In this document: in pieces, positions 33,287-41,677 of the stretch
How the letters are laid out: every line of letters starts with the position of its first letter
Position numbering within the stretch: the first letter of the stretch is position 1
Assembly (NCBI GenBank): GCA_050123275.1
Contig: JASFHK010000004.1
Coordinates: 1 to 64,000 of the forward strand
From: E44-bin88 sp050123275
GTDB taxonomy: Bacteria > Chloroflexota > Dehalococcoidia > Dehalococcoidales > BS750m-G39
Direction: 5' to 3'
Length of the DNA stretch: 64,000 bases
Notes under the pieces: generated by a model
What the model was told of the DNA's origin: nothing
The model's database searches: none
The model's input: only the letters and a program-made list of their open reading frames with translations
Position numbers and translations under genes: made by a program

Positions 33287-34047
33287 TGGGCTCCTCTAGA
33301 CGTCAGCGCTTTTTCCTGGTTCGGGTCCGAAAGGGGGCGGATGTTAACTTTGCCCCACAGCCCCATTTTATCACCTTTAATGACGATAATGCCATTCAAT
33401 CCCTTAATGCCGGTGGCGCGCTGGATGGCGCGGGGTATGTCGTCTTCATCTTTAACGACATTGCCGATAGCGGTGGCGGCGGCGTCGGCCAGGGCGGTTG
33501 ATTTGGAGAGGGCGATAACGGCGTCCGCCTGCCCCAGGCTCAGCGAATGCCCCACCGTTCCCGATGAAGTGCAAACGCCCAGGGGCGTGTCGGCGGCCTT
33601 GATTTCCAGGCCGACCTTGCCCGTTAGGGGCGACTTTCCGGCGTAGATGCCGATGATGCGCTCCGTTGTGCTCCTGATAAAGATGTCGCCGCCGTTTTCC
33701 ACGATGACCTCGGGCGACTCTTCCAGAAGCTCCTTGCCCACGAACTCGGCGATGGCGCCCGCTACCGCCGCCATGGGGCCCACGCCCGTCTTTTCGGCGG
33801 CCTCCGCCATCTCGGTGATGAGGCGCGGGGCGTCGCCGACGTTCAGCGGGTCCAGCGAGCTGAAAAATTTCGGGTGGCGCTCGATATACTGCTCCAGCTG
33901 CCCCCGGTATTTGGTTACCAGCTTCTGGGCTTTTCGCTTCAGGTCGCTGCGGGCGCGGATGTAGAGGTCGGTCTCCTTAACGACGACGTTGAAGGCGACC
34001 AGCCCCTTGTCCGTTACCCAGTGGCGGTAGTCTCTCGGCTGATACAT
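33283..34047 (-). CDS. UPF0280 (ApbE-like) protein of homocysteine biosynthesis
   Basis: A 254-residue protein of the UPF0280/COG2122 family, distantly related to the flavin transferase ApbE. Visible marks are GPMAAVAGAIAEFVG (about 91-105), VENGGDIF and GVCTSSGTVGHSLSLGQADAV (split here as GVCTSSGT and GHSLSLG). In methanogenic archaea this family was linked genetically to homocysteine formation from aspartate semialdehyde and sulfide, with COG1900 and NIL-ferredoxin proteins; the same three genes are adjacent here. Gap to NIL-ferredoxin is 3 bp. Confidence 0.88.
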   Translation of the reverse strand: MYQPRDYRHWVTDKGLVAFNVVVKETDLYIRARSDLKRKAQKLVTKYRGQLEQYIERHPKFFSSLDPLNVGDAPRLITEMAEAAEKTGVGPMAAVAGAIAEFVGKELLEESPEVIVENGGDIFIRSTTERIIGIYAGKSPLTGKVGLEIKAADTPLGVCTSSGTVGHSLSLGQADAVIALSKSTALADAAATAIGNVVKDEDDIPRAIQRATGIKGLNGIIVIKGDKMGLWGKVNIRPLSDPNQEKALTSRGAQ

Positions 34048-34050
34048 AGG

Positions 34051-34461
34051 TTAGAAGTGCACCTCCATCGCCCGTGGGGGACAGGCCTTGATGCAAAGCC
34101 CGCAGGCCACGCATTTGTCGTTGTGGAAAGTCACCCGCCGCGTGGCGGGGTCGAGTTCGAAGGCGCCGGAGGGGCAGATGGTGACGCAGGCGCCGCAGTG
34201 GGTGCATCTCTCCTCGTTGCGCACCACGTCCTGGCTCAACGACTGGATTTTAACGCCGGTCTCGGTCAGGTAGCGGACGCCCCTATCGTATTCGTTCTGG
34301 TCGCCGCTCAGTTCCAGCACCATCAGCCCTTCTTCCTCGGGGGTGACCAGCGCTTTCAGTATGTTAAATTCCAGGTCGTATTCCTTGGCCAGACGGCAGA
34401 CGATGGCGCGGTCGACGACCCTTTTGGGAAAGTGCAGTACTATTCTCTTGGCAACAGCCAT
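34051..34461 (-). CDS. NIL domain ferredoxin (homocysteine biosynthesis)
   Basis: A 136-residue protein. Residues 1-75 form a NIL domain and residues 80-136 a two-cluster ferredoxin. The [4Fe-4S] ligands are Cys86, 89, 92 and Cys127 for one cluster and Cys117, 120, 123 and Cys96 for the other, in the classic CxxCxxCxxxCP pattern. It probably delivers electrons to sulfur insertion by the neighbouring COG1900 protein. GAGGAG precedes the ATG. Second gene of the operon. Confidence 0.92.
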   Translation of the reverse strand: MAVAKRIVLHFPKRVVDRAIVCRLAKEYDLEFNILKALVTPEEEGLMVLELSGDQNEYDRGVRYLTETGVKIQSLSQDVVRNEERCTHCGACVTICPSGAFELDPATRRVTFHNDKCVACGLCIKACPPRAMEVHF

Positions 34462-34479
34462 TTTATTCTCCTCGTACGG

Positions 34480-35685
34480 CTAGGTGACCGGCCGCTCTTT
34501 GAGCGGCTTGACCTTTATTCCCGCCTCCACGCCCGGCAGCGGCGCCACCGGCCGGGTGAGCAGGAACTGGCCGTCCTTTATCCATTTTTTGAGCGTCTGG
34601 GCGATTTCCAGCGCCCGCGGGTAGCTGGATAGGGAGGCGGTGGGTATCTCCTTGCCCTTGAGCTTCACATTGCCGCTCCTCAAGTCGGCGTAGCTGACCT
34701 CGCCCAGCGTTTCCGCTTTCAGGTTGGGATAGGCTTTGGCGTAATCGGTAACCTGGGCGAATATCTCGGCGTCGGTGACGGTGGTGTAGCCCAGGATTTC
34801 CTCGTCGAGGATGGGTATGGGCACGCCGACGCCCACCGTTAGCGTGCAGCCGTAGCCGAGCATGCTGGTGCCCACCAGCCAGCGGGCGTTCATCTGCTTG
34901 AGGTCGCCGATAACCGCCAGCGCGCCGGCGCCTTCGCGGGGCACGCCCTTGTCGGTGCGCGGGACGTTGGGGTTATGCTGGGTGCCGTGCCAGGCGACGA
35001 AGCCGACGCCGCCTCCCAGAAAGATGCGGCTGCCGATACCGATGGTCTTGTAGTAGGGGTCGTTGAGCAAAGGCGACAGCTGCCCGGCGGTGGCGTAGTT
35101 GATGTTGCCCAGGTTGGCCCGCAGCACGCCCATGTAGGTATAGATGGTCTTTTCCGAGGCGTTGGCGGCGACGTTATAGTTCTGGTAGGAGTTCCGGATG
35201 TTGAAGAGGACGGCGTCGTTGAGGTCCTTGATGTTAATCCAGGTCTCCAGCTTCTTACGCGGGTAGCAATCGGTGCCGTAGGCGGTGGCTTCCAGCCTCA
35301 CATCTTTGCCCGCCGCCAGCTCTTCGATGACGTGCCCGCCGCCGTAGTTGAACTCGCCGGGGTATATCTTGTTGCGGGGGTCGTCGTCGGGCAGGGCGTT
35401 GGCACCGATGAACAGGTCGACCGCGGCCAGTCCCGTGTAGGCGGGGACGTCGTTGAGATAGGCCTTGCCGCCGCCCAGCTTTATCTTGGGCTTGGAGTGG
35501 CCGATATTAAAATAGGCGCCCGAGGAACACATCGGGCCGAAGGTGCCCGTGGTGACGACGTCTATCTCTTCCGCCGCCTTTTTGGTGCCCTTGGCGCGGG
35601 CGATATCGATTATCTCCTCGGCGGTGACCACCACCGCCTTGCCCTTTTTTATTTTTTCGTTTATCTCTTCAATGGTCTTAGCCAT
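34480..35685 (-). CDS. Homocysteine biosynthesis protein (HcyBio, COG1900)
   Basis: A 401-residue COG1900/DUF39 protein. Family members form homocysteine from aspartate semialdehyde and a reduced sulfur source in anaerobes. Two conserved cysteines are visible: Cys53 in GPMCSSGAYF and Cys140 in GTDCYPRK, candidates to carry sulfur. Several Gly-rich stretches (LGGGVGFVAWHGTQH) are typical. No C-terminal CBS domains are present, unlike some archaeal versions. First gene of the six-gene operon, with GTGAGGTAA as ribosome site. A terminator-bearing RNA leader lies upstream. Confidence 0.92.
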   Translation of the reverse strand: MAKTIEEINEKIKKGKAVVVTAEEIIDIARAKGTKKAAEEIDVVTTGTFGPMCSSGAYFNIGHSKPKIKLGGGKAYLNDVPAYTGLAAVDLFIGANALPDDDPRNKIYPGEFNYGGGHVIEELAAGKDVRLEATAYGTDCYPRKKLETWINIKDLNDAVLFNIRNSYQNYNVAANASEKTIYTYMGVLRANLGNINYATAGQLSPLLNDPYYKTIGIGSRIFLGGGVGFVAWHGTQHNPNVPRTDKGVPREGAGALAVIGDLKQMNARWLVGTSMLGYGCTLTVGVGVPIPILDEEILGYTTVTDAEIFAQVTDYAKAYPNLKAETLGEVSYADLRSGNVKLKGKEIPTASLSSYPRALEIAQTLKKWIKDGQFLLTRPVAPLPGVEAGIKVKPLKERPVT

Positions 35686-35746
35686 ATTTTACCTCACTAG
35701 ATATTAAGCTTTGCGCTTTGAGCTGTCAAACTGCGGCCTGGCGTGT

Positions 35747-35782
35747 AAAAGAAAAGCCCAAGAATCTATCGTTCTTGGGCTT
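35747..35782 (-). terminator. Intrinsic terminator upstream of the homocysteine operon
   Basis: Minus strand: perfect 11-bp stem AAGCCCAAGAA / TTCTTGGGCTT (35772-35782 with 35754-35764), 7-nt loop, followed by TTCTTTT. It lies 61-97 nt before the hcyBio start. It would either end a free RNA or attenuate the operon. Confidence 0.9.
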
Positions 35783-35931
35783 GGTGGCTTCCTTCGGTTT
35801 GGGGTTCAGCTGGGCATCGTCCCCGAACCGGCGGCACGCCAAGCCCAGGGCATCATCATGCGGAAGGCCCCTGTGTTAAAGCTAAACGTTCGTTTCCGGT
35901 TCGGCACTTGTTTTACTCCTCAATTAAGAGT
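35747..35931 (-). ncRNA. Structured RNA: candidate riboswitch/attenuator or free small RNA
   Basis: A roughly 185-nt RNA between a consensus promoter and an intrinsic terminator; it has no convincing ORF. A perfect 9-bp helix joins CCGAACCGG (complement of 35896-35904) to CCGGTTCGG (complement of 35823-35831). Inside it are GCAT-GATG-ATGC and GGCG-TGC-CGCC hairpins. An 8-base GGGCTTGG (complement of 35839-35846) is complementary to the CCAAGCCC at the start of the terminator stem, so it could form an antiterminator. I could not match it to a known riboswitch. Length also fits a 6S-type RNA. The rest of 35686-36017 holds only the promoter and the hcyBio leader. Confidence 0.6.
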
Positions 35932-35937
35932 AGGGGG

Positions 35938-35966
35938 ATTGTATAGTATTTAAGGATGGTTGTCAA
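35938..35966 (-). promoter_or_regulatory. Consensus promoter of the RNA and homocysteine operon
   Basis: Minus strand: perfect -35 TTGACA (complement of 35961-35966), 17-bp spacer, -10 TACAAT (complement of 35938-35943). The predicted start is near 35931. Confidence 0.85.
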
Positions 35967-36017
35967 TAGGCGTTATTTTTGTTCCCCGCCACCGTGATAG
36001 CGTGGCGCGGCTCGTTT

Positions 36018-36266
36018 CTAAAATATGTAAACATAGTGAGGATGACTGCCGCCGCCGGTTTCGCCCTTCATTCCCTTGTCAACGAAGTACTCCTCGATAT
36101 GTCTGGCCGATGATTCCGACCCGGCATCGCAATAGTGCCAGTAGGACGGGTTATGGTGTTGCTTTTTACATTGCGAGGGGTCTATGGTGATACCTATCGT
36201 CCAGTAAGTATAAGAAGTTCCCACGATATTCTCTATCTCGGAGATGATTTGTGTTTCGCTTGGCAT
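36018..36266 (-). CDS. Small conserved protein, GIY-YIG-like pattern
   Basis: An 82-residue protein with AGGGAGGACG before the ATG. The order YTYWTIGIT, a basic/His turn (KKQHH), YW, then ARHIEEYFVDKG with a conserved-looking Glu, and a Gly-rich end with YVYIF resembles a compact GIY-YIG-type fold, but the usual Arg is not evident (CKKQHH). I recall similar short proteins in other genomes without function. It stands alone between the RNA unit and aspS. Confidence 0.55.
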   Translation of the reverse strand: MPSETQIISEIENIVGTSYTYWTIGITIDPSQCKKQHHNPSYWHYCDAGSESSARHIEEYFVDKGMKGETGGGSHPHYVYIF

Positions 36267-36395
36267 AATCGTCCTCCCTCATTTGTTAAAGAACTATGTT
36301 TACCTTTAAGGTCGGCACGTTACCGTTCACCATCATTTTACCACCTAAAACCGTAATCGGCCAGACCCCCTCGGGTGTTTTTCCTCTACCTTATG

Positions 36396-36424
36396 TTGAA
36401 GCTGGTACCTCTATAGGCTATAAT
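36396..36424 (+). promoter_or_regulatory. aspS promoter
   Basis: TTGAAG (36396-36401), 17-bp spacer, TATAAT (36419-36424). Predicted start near 36431, leaving a 22-nt leader with GAGGAGAG before the TTG start codon of aspS. Confidence 0.8.
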
Positions 36425-36452
36425 CAGCTATAGTGTTTTCGAGGAGAGTATT

Positions 36453-38249
36453 TTGCTCAAAAATCGTGACTGCGGCGAGCTGACCAAAAAGGATATCGGT
36501 AGTGAAGTGAAGCTGGCGGGCTGGGTTGACCGCCGCCGCGACCACGGGAGCTTAATCTTCATCGACCTGCGCGACAGAAGCGGCATCGTCCAGGTGGTCT
36601 TTAATCCCTCTACCTCCAAAGACGCCCACAAGACGGCCAACGGCGTGCGCAGCGAGTATGTCCTTCAAATCAGCGGCAAGGTGGCCGCGCGGCAAAAAGG
36701 GACGGAGAACCCCAGGCTGGCCACCGGCGAAATCGAGGTCGTTGCCGGGGGTATTCAAATTCTTAACCCCTCCAAGGTGCCGCCCTTCTACATCAACGAG
36801 GACGTTGAGGTTGACGAAAACCTGCGCCTGAAATACCGCTATCTCGACCTGCGGCGGGAAGGGATGCGCAAGAACCTGGAGATGCGCCATAAGACGGTCA
36901 AGTTCATCCGCGATTTCCTCGACGCCAAAGGCTTCCTCGAAATCGAGACGCCGATTATGACCAAGAGCACCCCGGAGGGGGCGCGCGACTACCTGGTGCC
37001 CAGCCGCGTCCACCCCGGCAAGTTCTACGCTTTGCCCCAGTCGCCGCAGCAGATGAAACAGCTTTTGATGGTGGCGGGGGTGGAAAACTATTTCCAGATT
37101 GCCAAGTGCTTCCGCGACGAGGACACCCGCGCCGACCGCCAGCCCGAGTTCACCCAGCTCGATATCGAGATGAGCTTTATCGACGAGGACGATATCCTCC
37201 GCCTCATGGAGGAGCTTTTCATCGCCCTGGTCAAGGACGTCAGGCCCGATGTCAATGTCCCCCAGCCTTTTCCCCACCTCAGCTACGCCGAGGCTATGGA
37301 AAACTACGGGACGGACAAGCCCGATATCCGCTTCGACATGAAGTTCAAGGACCTGACCGATATTTTCGCCAAGACCGAGTTCGCCATCTTCCGCAAGGCT
37401 ATCGACGGCGGGGGCATGGTGAAGGGGATTTGCGCCCCCGGCTGTGCCGAATACAGCCGCAAGCAGCTCGACGAGCTGAACAAGTTCGTCGTCAGTCTGG
37501 GCGGCGGCGGGGTGGTCACCATGGCTTTGGGCGGCAGCGGCGGCGACCTGGAAGATTTGAGCTCGGACGAGGTCAAGTCGGTGGTCACCAAGTTCTTGAG
37601 CATGGAACAAATCAAGGAGATTGCCCGCCTTTTCGGCGCCAAGTGCGGCGACCTGCTGCTCATCGTGGGCGGTACGCCCAAAGTAGTCAATAACGTTTTG
37701 AGCGAGCTGCGGCTGGAAATGGGTCGGCGCCTGGAGCTGGCCGACCCCGATACCTTCAGCTTTGCCTTCGTGCGGCACTTCCCGCTGCTTCGCTGGGACG
37801 AGGAAACCAAGCGCTGGGAGGCGGAGCACCACCCCTTTACCGCTCCCTGGGAAGAGGACGCCGCCTTGCTCGACAGCGCCCCGGAGAAGGTGCGGGGCAA
37901 GCACTACGACGTCGTCTGCAACGGCTACGAAATCGGCGGCGGCAGCATCAGGATTCACCAGAGCCAGCTGCAACGCCAGATATTCCGCCTGGCCGGCTAC
38001 AAGGATGAAGAGATTGACGAACGCTTCGGGCACATGCTCGAGGCTTTTCAATACGGCGCGCCGCCCCACGGCGGCATCGCCATCGGGCTCGACCGTATCG
38101 TTATGCTACTGGCCGGAGCCGAGACCATACGCGAGGTTATCGCCTTCCCCAAGAACCAGGCGGCGGTTGACCTGGCCTTCGACGCCCCTTCGTCGGTAAG
38201 CCCGCAACAGCTTAAAGAACTGCATTTACGTTTGAGAGAGGAAAAATGA
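36453..38249 (+). CDS. aspS: Aspartyl-tRNA synthetase
   Basis: A 598-residue bacterial-type class II synthetase. The N-terminal OB-fold anticodon domain (VKLAGWVDRRRDHGSLIFIDLRD) comes first. The catalytic domain has motif 2 FRDEDTRADRQPEFTQ, the inserted GAD domain (about 290-415) and motif 3 HGGIAIGLDRIVML. Start TTG at 36453, next to GAGGAG. Length is normal. Its stop overlaps the tig start (ATGA). Whether it also charges tRNA-Asn cannot be told. Confidence 0.96.
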   Translation: MLKNRDCGELTKKDIGSEVKLAGWVDRRRDHGSLIFIDLRDRSGIVQVVFNPSTSKDAHKTANGVRSEYVLQISGKVAARQKGTENPRLATGEIEVVAGGIQILNPSKVPPFYINEDVEVDENLRLKYRYLDLRREGMRKNLEMRHKTVKFIRDFLDAKGFLEIETPIMTKSTPEGARDYLVPSRVHPGKFYALPQSPQQMKQLLMVAGVENYFQIAKCFRDEDTRADRQPEFTQLDIEMSFIDEDDILRLMEELFIALVKDVRPDVNVPQPFPHLSYAEAMENYGTDKPDIRFDMKFKDLTDIFAKTEFAIFRKAIDGGGMVKGICAPGCAEYSRKQLDELNKFVVSLGGGGVVTMALGGSGGDLEDLSSDEVKSVVTKFLSMEQIKEIARLFGAKCGDLLLIVGGTPKVVNNVLSELRLEMGRRLELADPDTFSFAFVRHFPLLRWDEETKRWEAEHHPFTAPWEEDAALLDSAPEKVRGKHYDVVCNGYEIGGGSIRIHQSQLQRQIFRLAGYKDEEIDERFGHMLEAFQYGAPPHGGIAIGLDRIVMLLAGAETIREVIAFPKNQAAVDLAFDAPSSVSPQQLKELHLRLREEK

Positions 38250-39607
38250 AAGTAACTAGAGAGAAAGAAGAGAACCGACAGGTAGTGCTGACCATCGAGA
38301 TGGAATCCGCCGAGATGGAAAAAGCGCTCGACGATTCCTTGAAGCGGCTGGCGCAAAGGGCCGAAGTTCCCGGCTTCCGTAAGGGCAAGGCGCCGCGGGA
38401 GGTGCTGGAGCGCCATATCGGCAAGGACAAGCTCATCGAGGACGCCCTGAACAACCTGTTGCCCCAGGCCTACGAGGACGCGCTCAAGGAGCAGGAGCTG
38501 GAGCCGATTGCCAGCCCCGGCATCGAGATTACCCAGACCGAGCCGGCGGTGATATTCAAGGCGACGGTGCCTTTGAAGCCCGTGGTCGAGGTGGGCGATT
38601 ACCAGTCCATCCGCCTGGCCCAGGAAGAGCCAGCCCCCATCGACGACGACCTGAATAGCATGATCGAGCAGCTGCGCCGCCAGCACGGCACCTGGGAGCC
38701 GGCGGAGCGCCCCGCCGAATTCGACGACCTGGTGACGATGGACGTCGACAGCCAGGTGGAGGGCAAGCCCTTCATCAAGCAGGAAGGGGCGCAGTACCAG
38801 CTCGACAAAAACCAGAGCGCTCCCGCCCCCGGTTTCCCCGCCCAGCTGGTGGGGATGAAGGTGGGTGATGAAAAAGAGTTTACGCTGCCGCTGCCCGAGG
38901 ACTACACGCAGGAGGAGCTGGCGGGCAAGGAAGCTACTTTTAAGATAAAGCTTACCGAGATAAAGCAGATGAAACTGCCCGAGCTCGACGATGAGTTCGC
39001 CGCTACCGTTAACCCCGAGTTCAAAACCTTCGACGAGCTAAAAGACAGAATCGCCAAGAATCTTACCCTTATGGCTGAGGACAGGGTCAAGCGCGATTTC
39101 GAGGACAAGGCGGTCGATGCCGCCGTCGATATCAGTAAGGTGGAGTTCCCGCCGGTGCTGGTGGAGATGGAGATTGACCGCACCCTGGAGCAGCAGGCAA
39201 GGCAGCTGCAGGCCAACAACATGGCTATGGACGACTATTTGAGCCGCATCGGCAAGAGCGGTGAGGAACTGCGCGAGGAATTGCGCCCCGCCGCCGCCAA
39301 GCGGCTTAACCGCTCGCTGGTGCTGGAGAAGATTACCGAGGCGGAGAAAATCGAGGTCAGCGAGGCCGATGTCAACGCCGAGGTGGAAAGAATGGTCGCG
39401 GGGGCCGGCGAGCAGGCGGAAGAGTTCCGCAAGCAGCTGGAGAACCCGCAGGTACGCAGCTCCCTGGAACCGATGCTGGCTGTCCGCAAGACGGTGCAAC
39501 GGCTGGTGGAAATAGCCGGCCGGCCCAAGAGCGCCGCCAAGACCACAGCCAAGAAAACGGCCCCTAAGAAGAGCGGAGGCTCGAAGAAGAGTGCCGCCAA
39601 AGACTAA
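38246..39607 (+). CDS. tig: Trigger factor
   Basis: A 453-residue ribosome-associated chaperone. The ribosome-binding signature GFRKGKAP (43-50) is exact. A prolyl-isomerase domain (about 155-240; GMKVGDEKEFTLPLPEDY) and a long helical C-terminal domain follow. The end is a Lys/Ala/Ser-rich tail of about 25 residues, probably disordered. Length is normal. It lies before clpP, the usual neighbour, but a molybdopterin enzyme gene is inserted between them. Confidence 0.95.
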   Translation: MKVTREKEENRQVVLTIEMESAEMEKALDDSLKRLAQRAEVPGFRKGKAPREVLERHIGKDKLIEDALNNLLPQAYEDALKEQELEPIASPGIEITQTEPAVIFKATVPLKPVVEVGDYQSIRLAQEEPAPIDDDLNSMIEQLRRQHGTWEPAERPAEFDDLVTMDVDSQVEGKPFIKQEGAQYQLDKNQSAPAPGFPAQLVGMKVGDEKEFTLPLPEDYTQEELAGKEATFKIKLTEIKQMKLPELDDEFAATVNPEFKTFDELKDRIAKNLTLMAEDRVKRDFEDKAVDAAVDISKVEFPPVLVEMEIDRTLEQQARQLQANNMAMDDYLSRIGKSGEELREELRPAAAKRLNRSLVLEKITEAEKIEVSEADVNAEVERMVAGAGEQAEEFRKQLENPQVRSSLEPMLAVRKTVQRLVEIAGRPKSAAKTTAKKTAPKKSGGSKKSAAKD

Positions 39608-41630
39608 TACCGTGCTGTTCAAGGGCATTTGCCGCCTCTGCCAGAGCGCCTGCGGGCTTGACGTCCACGTCGAGGACGGCAAGCTGGTCAAAATCGGTCC
39701 CATGAAGGAGCACCCCGTCCACCGCCTGTGCGTCAAGTCGGCGGCTATCGCCGAATGGATATACTCCCCCAAGCGCATCACCACGCCCCTGAAAAGGGTG
39801 GACGGCGAGTGGCAGGAGACCAGCTGGAGCGACGCCCTGGGCATCATCGCCAAGAAGCTGGACGGGATTAAAGCCGAGTACGGAGCCAGGTCGCTGGTGG
39901 TTCACCTGGGCGAGCCACTGGTAGGCACCGAAGTGCCGCGCCTGGCCGTCCGTTTTTGCAGTCTCTTCGGGACGCCCAACTATACCTCGGGGGCTTCCCT
40001 CTGCTTCGTCGCCAAGGGTATCGGGCACGGCCTGACCGTCAACCGCCGCATATTTCCCCTTTCCCCCAGCTATAAAGATACCAAATGCGTCGTCGTCTGG
40101 GGGCGCAACCCCGAGGAATCCAAGATAGGCGAGGAAGCTCAGGTGCTGGCCGCCCAAAAGCGGGGGGCCAGGCTCATCGTGGTCGACCCCAGAACGACCC
40201 GTCTGGCCAAGAAGGCCGACCTTCACCTAAAAATCAAGCCGGGCACCGACGGTGCCCTGGCTTTGGCCCTGATGCAGGTCATCATCGGCGAGGAGCTTTA
40301 CGACCAGGATTTCGTGGAGAAGTGGACGCTGGGCTTCGACAAGCTCAGAGAGCACGTCAGGAGTTGCAGCCCGGAAACGGTGGCGGGGGTCACCGGCGTT
40401 CCCCCGGATAAGATAAGGGAGTTCGCCCGCACCTACGCCACCACCAAGCCGGCCACCATCACCCAGGGCGTTTCCCTGGACCACTGTATCAACGGCGTGC
40501 AGAACAGCCGCGCCGTGGCCGTGCTCATCGCTATCACCGGTAACCTGGACGTCAGCGGGGGCAACACCTACCAGTACCCGCTGCCCCAGACCAGCCTGCG
40601 GGTGAGGGGGAAGGTGAAGGTCGAGGAGGCTATCGGCGCCGGATACCCCATCTTCACCAAGTTCGTCAGTGAGACCACGGCCATGCCCGTGCCCGACGCT
40701 ATACTATCCGGCGAGCCCTATCCCATCAAGGCGCTCATCGTCCAGGGCTGCAACCCGGTGCTGACCTGGCCCGACAGCGACAAGACAATCGCGGCGCTGG
40801 AAAAGCTGGATTTGCTGGTCGTCTCCGACCTCTTTATGAACGAGACCGCCGAGATGGCCGATATTTTCCTGCCCGCCGCCGCCTTTCTGGAGAAGAAGAC
40901 CGTCATCGACTACGCCACCAAGGGCATACCGCTTTTCATGATGGGGCAGAAGGCAATCGAGCCGCCGCCCGGCTGCCGGGAGGACTGGTGGGTATGGGCC
41001 GAGCTGGGACGCAAGATGGGTTACGGCGATTTCTTCCCCTGGCGGGACACCGAGGAAATCCTGCCCTATCTGCTTAAGCCCACCGGTATCACTTTGGAAC
41101 AGCTGGAGCGGAACCCCGGCGGCGTTATCTACGGGGACACCCGCCAGCGCAAATACGAGGAAGCGGGCTTCGAAACGCCCTCGGGGAGGGCGGAGCTTTT
41201 CTCACCGACGTTGGCTGCCTACGGCTACGACCCGCTGCCCACTTTTACCCCGCCGGCGCGGGTGCCCGATAAGGAATATCCGCTTAACCTGCTCACGGGC
41301 AACCGCACGGTGGCCTTTACCCACTCCCAGTACCACGACATCGAAAAGCTGAGGAAGCTGGTGCCGGAGCCGCTGGCCGAGATTCACCCCGAGACGGCTA
41401 AAGAGGCGGGCATTGCCGACGGCGACATGATGACCGTGGAATCGGCCAACGGCAGCGTCGACCTCAAGGCCAAAATCACCTCCGATATCCTGCCCGGCGT
41501 GGTCAGCTTGCAGCACGGCTGGGCGGAAGCCAACGTCAACCTGCTCACCGGCTTTCAGCCCTACGACCCCATATCGGGCTATCCCGCCCTCAAGACGGTG
41601 CCCTGCCGGGTGAGAAAAATCACGGAATAG
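39591..41630 (+). CDS. Molybdopterin-dependent oxidoreductase (DMSO reductase family)
   Basis: A 679-residue molybdenum or tungsten enzyme. An N-terminal [4Fe-4S] site has Cys14, Cys17, Cys21 and Cys47. Cys138 (GASLCFVA) is at the place of the metal-ligand residue. WGRNPEESK, GCNPVLTWPD and the C-terminal dinucleotide-binding NRTVAFTHSQY complete the family pattern. There is no Tat signal, so it is cytoplasmic. No small or membrane subunit is adjacent. Substrate unknown. The GTG at 39591 overlaps the tig end by 17 bp; GTG at 39612 is an alternative that avoids overlap but lacks a ribosome site. Confidence 0.88.
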   Translation: MPPKTNTVLFKGICRLCQSACGLDVHVEDGKLVKIGPMKEHPVHRLCVKSAAIAEWIYSPKRITTPLKRVDGEWQETSWSDALGIIAKKLDGIKAEYGARSLVVHLGEPLVGTEVPRLAVRFCSLFGTPNYTSGASLCFVAKGIGHGLTVNRRIFPLSPSYKDTKCVVVWGRNPEESKIGEEAQVLAAQKRGARLIVVDPRTTRLAKKADLHLKIKPGTDGALALALMQVIIGEELYDQDFVEKWTLGFDKLREHVRSCSPETVAGVTGVPPDKIREFARTYATTKPATITQGVSLDHCINGVQNSRAVAVLIAITGNLDVSGGNTYQYPLPQTSLRVRGKVKVEEAIGAGYPIFTKFVSETTAMPVPDAILSGEPYPIKALIVQGCNPVLTWPDSDKTIAALEKLDLLVVSDLFMNETAEMADIFLPAAAFLEKKTVIDYATKGIPLFMMGQKAIEPPPGCREDWWVWAELGRKMGYGDFFPWRDTEEILPYLLKPTGITLEQLERNPGGVIYGDTRQRKYEEAGFETPSGRAELFSPTLAAYGYDPLPTFTPPARVPDKEYPLNLLTGNRTVAFTHSQYHDIEKLRKLVPEPLAEIHPETAKEAGIADGDMMTVESANGSVDLKAKITSDILPGVVSLQHGWAEANVNLLTGFQPYDPISGYPALKTVPCRVRKITE

Positions 41631-41632
41631 GT

Positions 41633-41638
41633 TATAAT
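41633..41638 (+). promoter_or_regulatory. -10 box of clpP
   Basis: TATAAT just after the molybdopterin enzyme stop, with a weak GTGAGA -35 17 bp upstream. The leader is about 33 nt and contains GCGGGAGGG before the ATG at 41678. Confidence 0.6.
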
Positions 41639-41677
41639 TACTAAAGCTATACATAAAACTAGCGGGAGGGTAAACTC

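Noticed and set aside
35747..35931. SRP RNA or 6S RNA call for the structured RNA
   Set aside because: CCGAAGGAAGCCACCAAG resembles the SRP helix 8 tip, but the GGAA loop is one base short and the opposite strand does not pair as in SRP. The length fits 6S but I could not find a paired 5'/3' end. Left unassigned.
35711..35953. Plus-strand 80-codon frame in the RNA leader
   Set aside because: No ribosome site or family marks, and it crosses a strong promoter and terminator on the other strand.
36552..38069. Long minus-strand frame opposite aspS
   Set aside because: Low-complexity Val/Leu/His-rich shadow of a complete aspartyl-tRNA synthetase gene.
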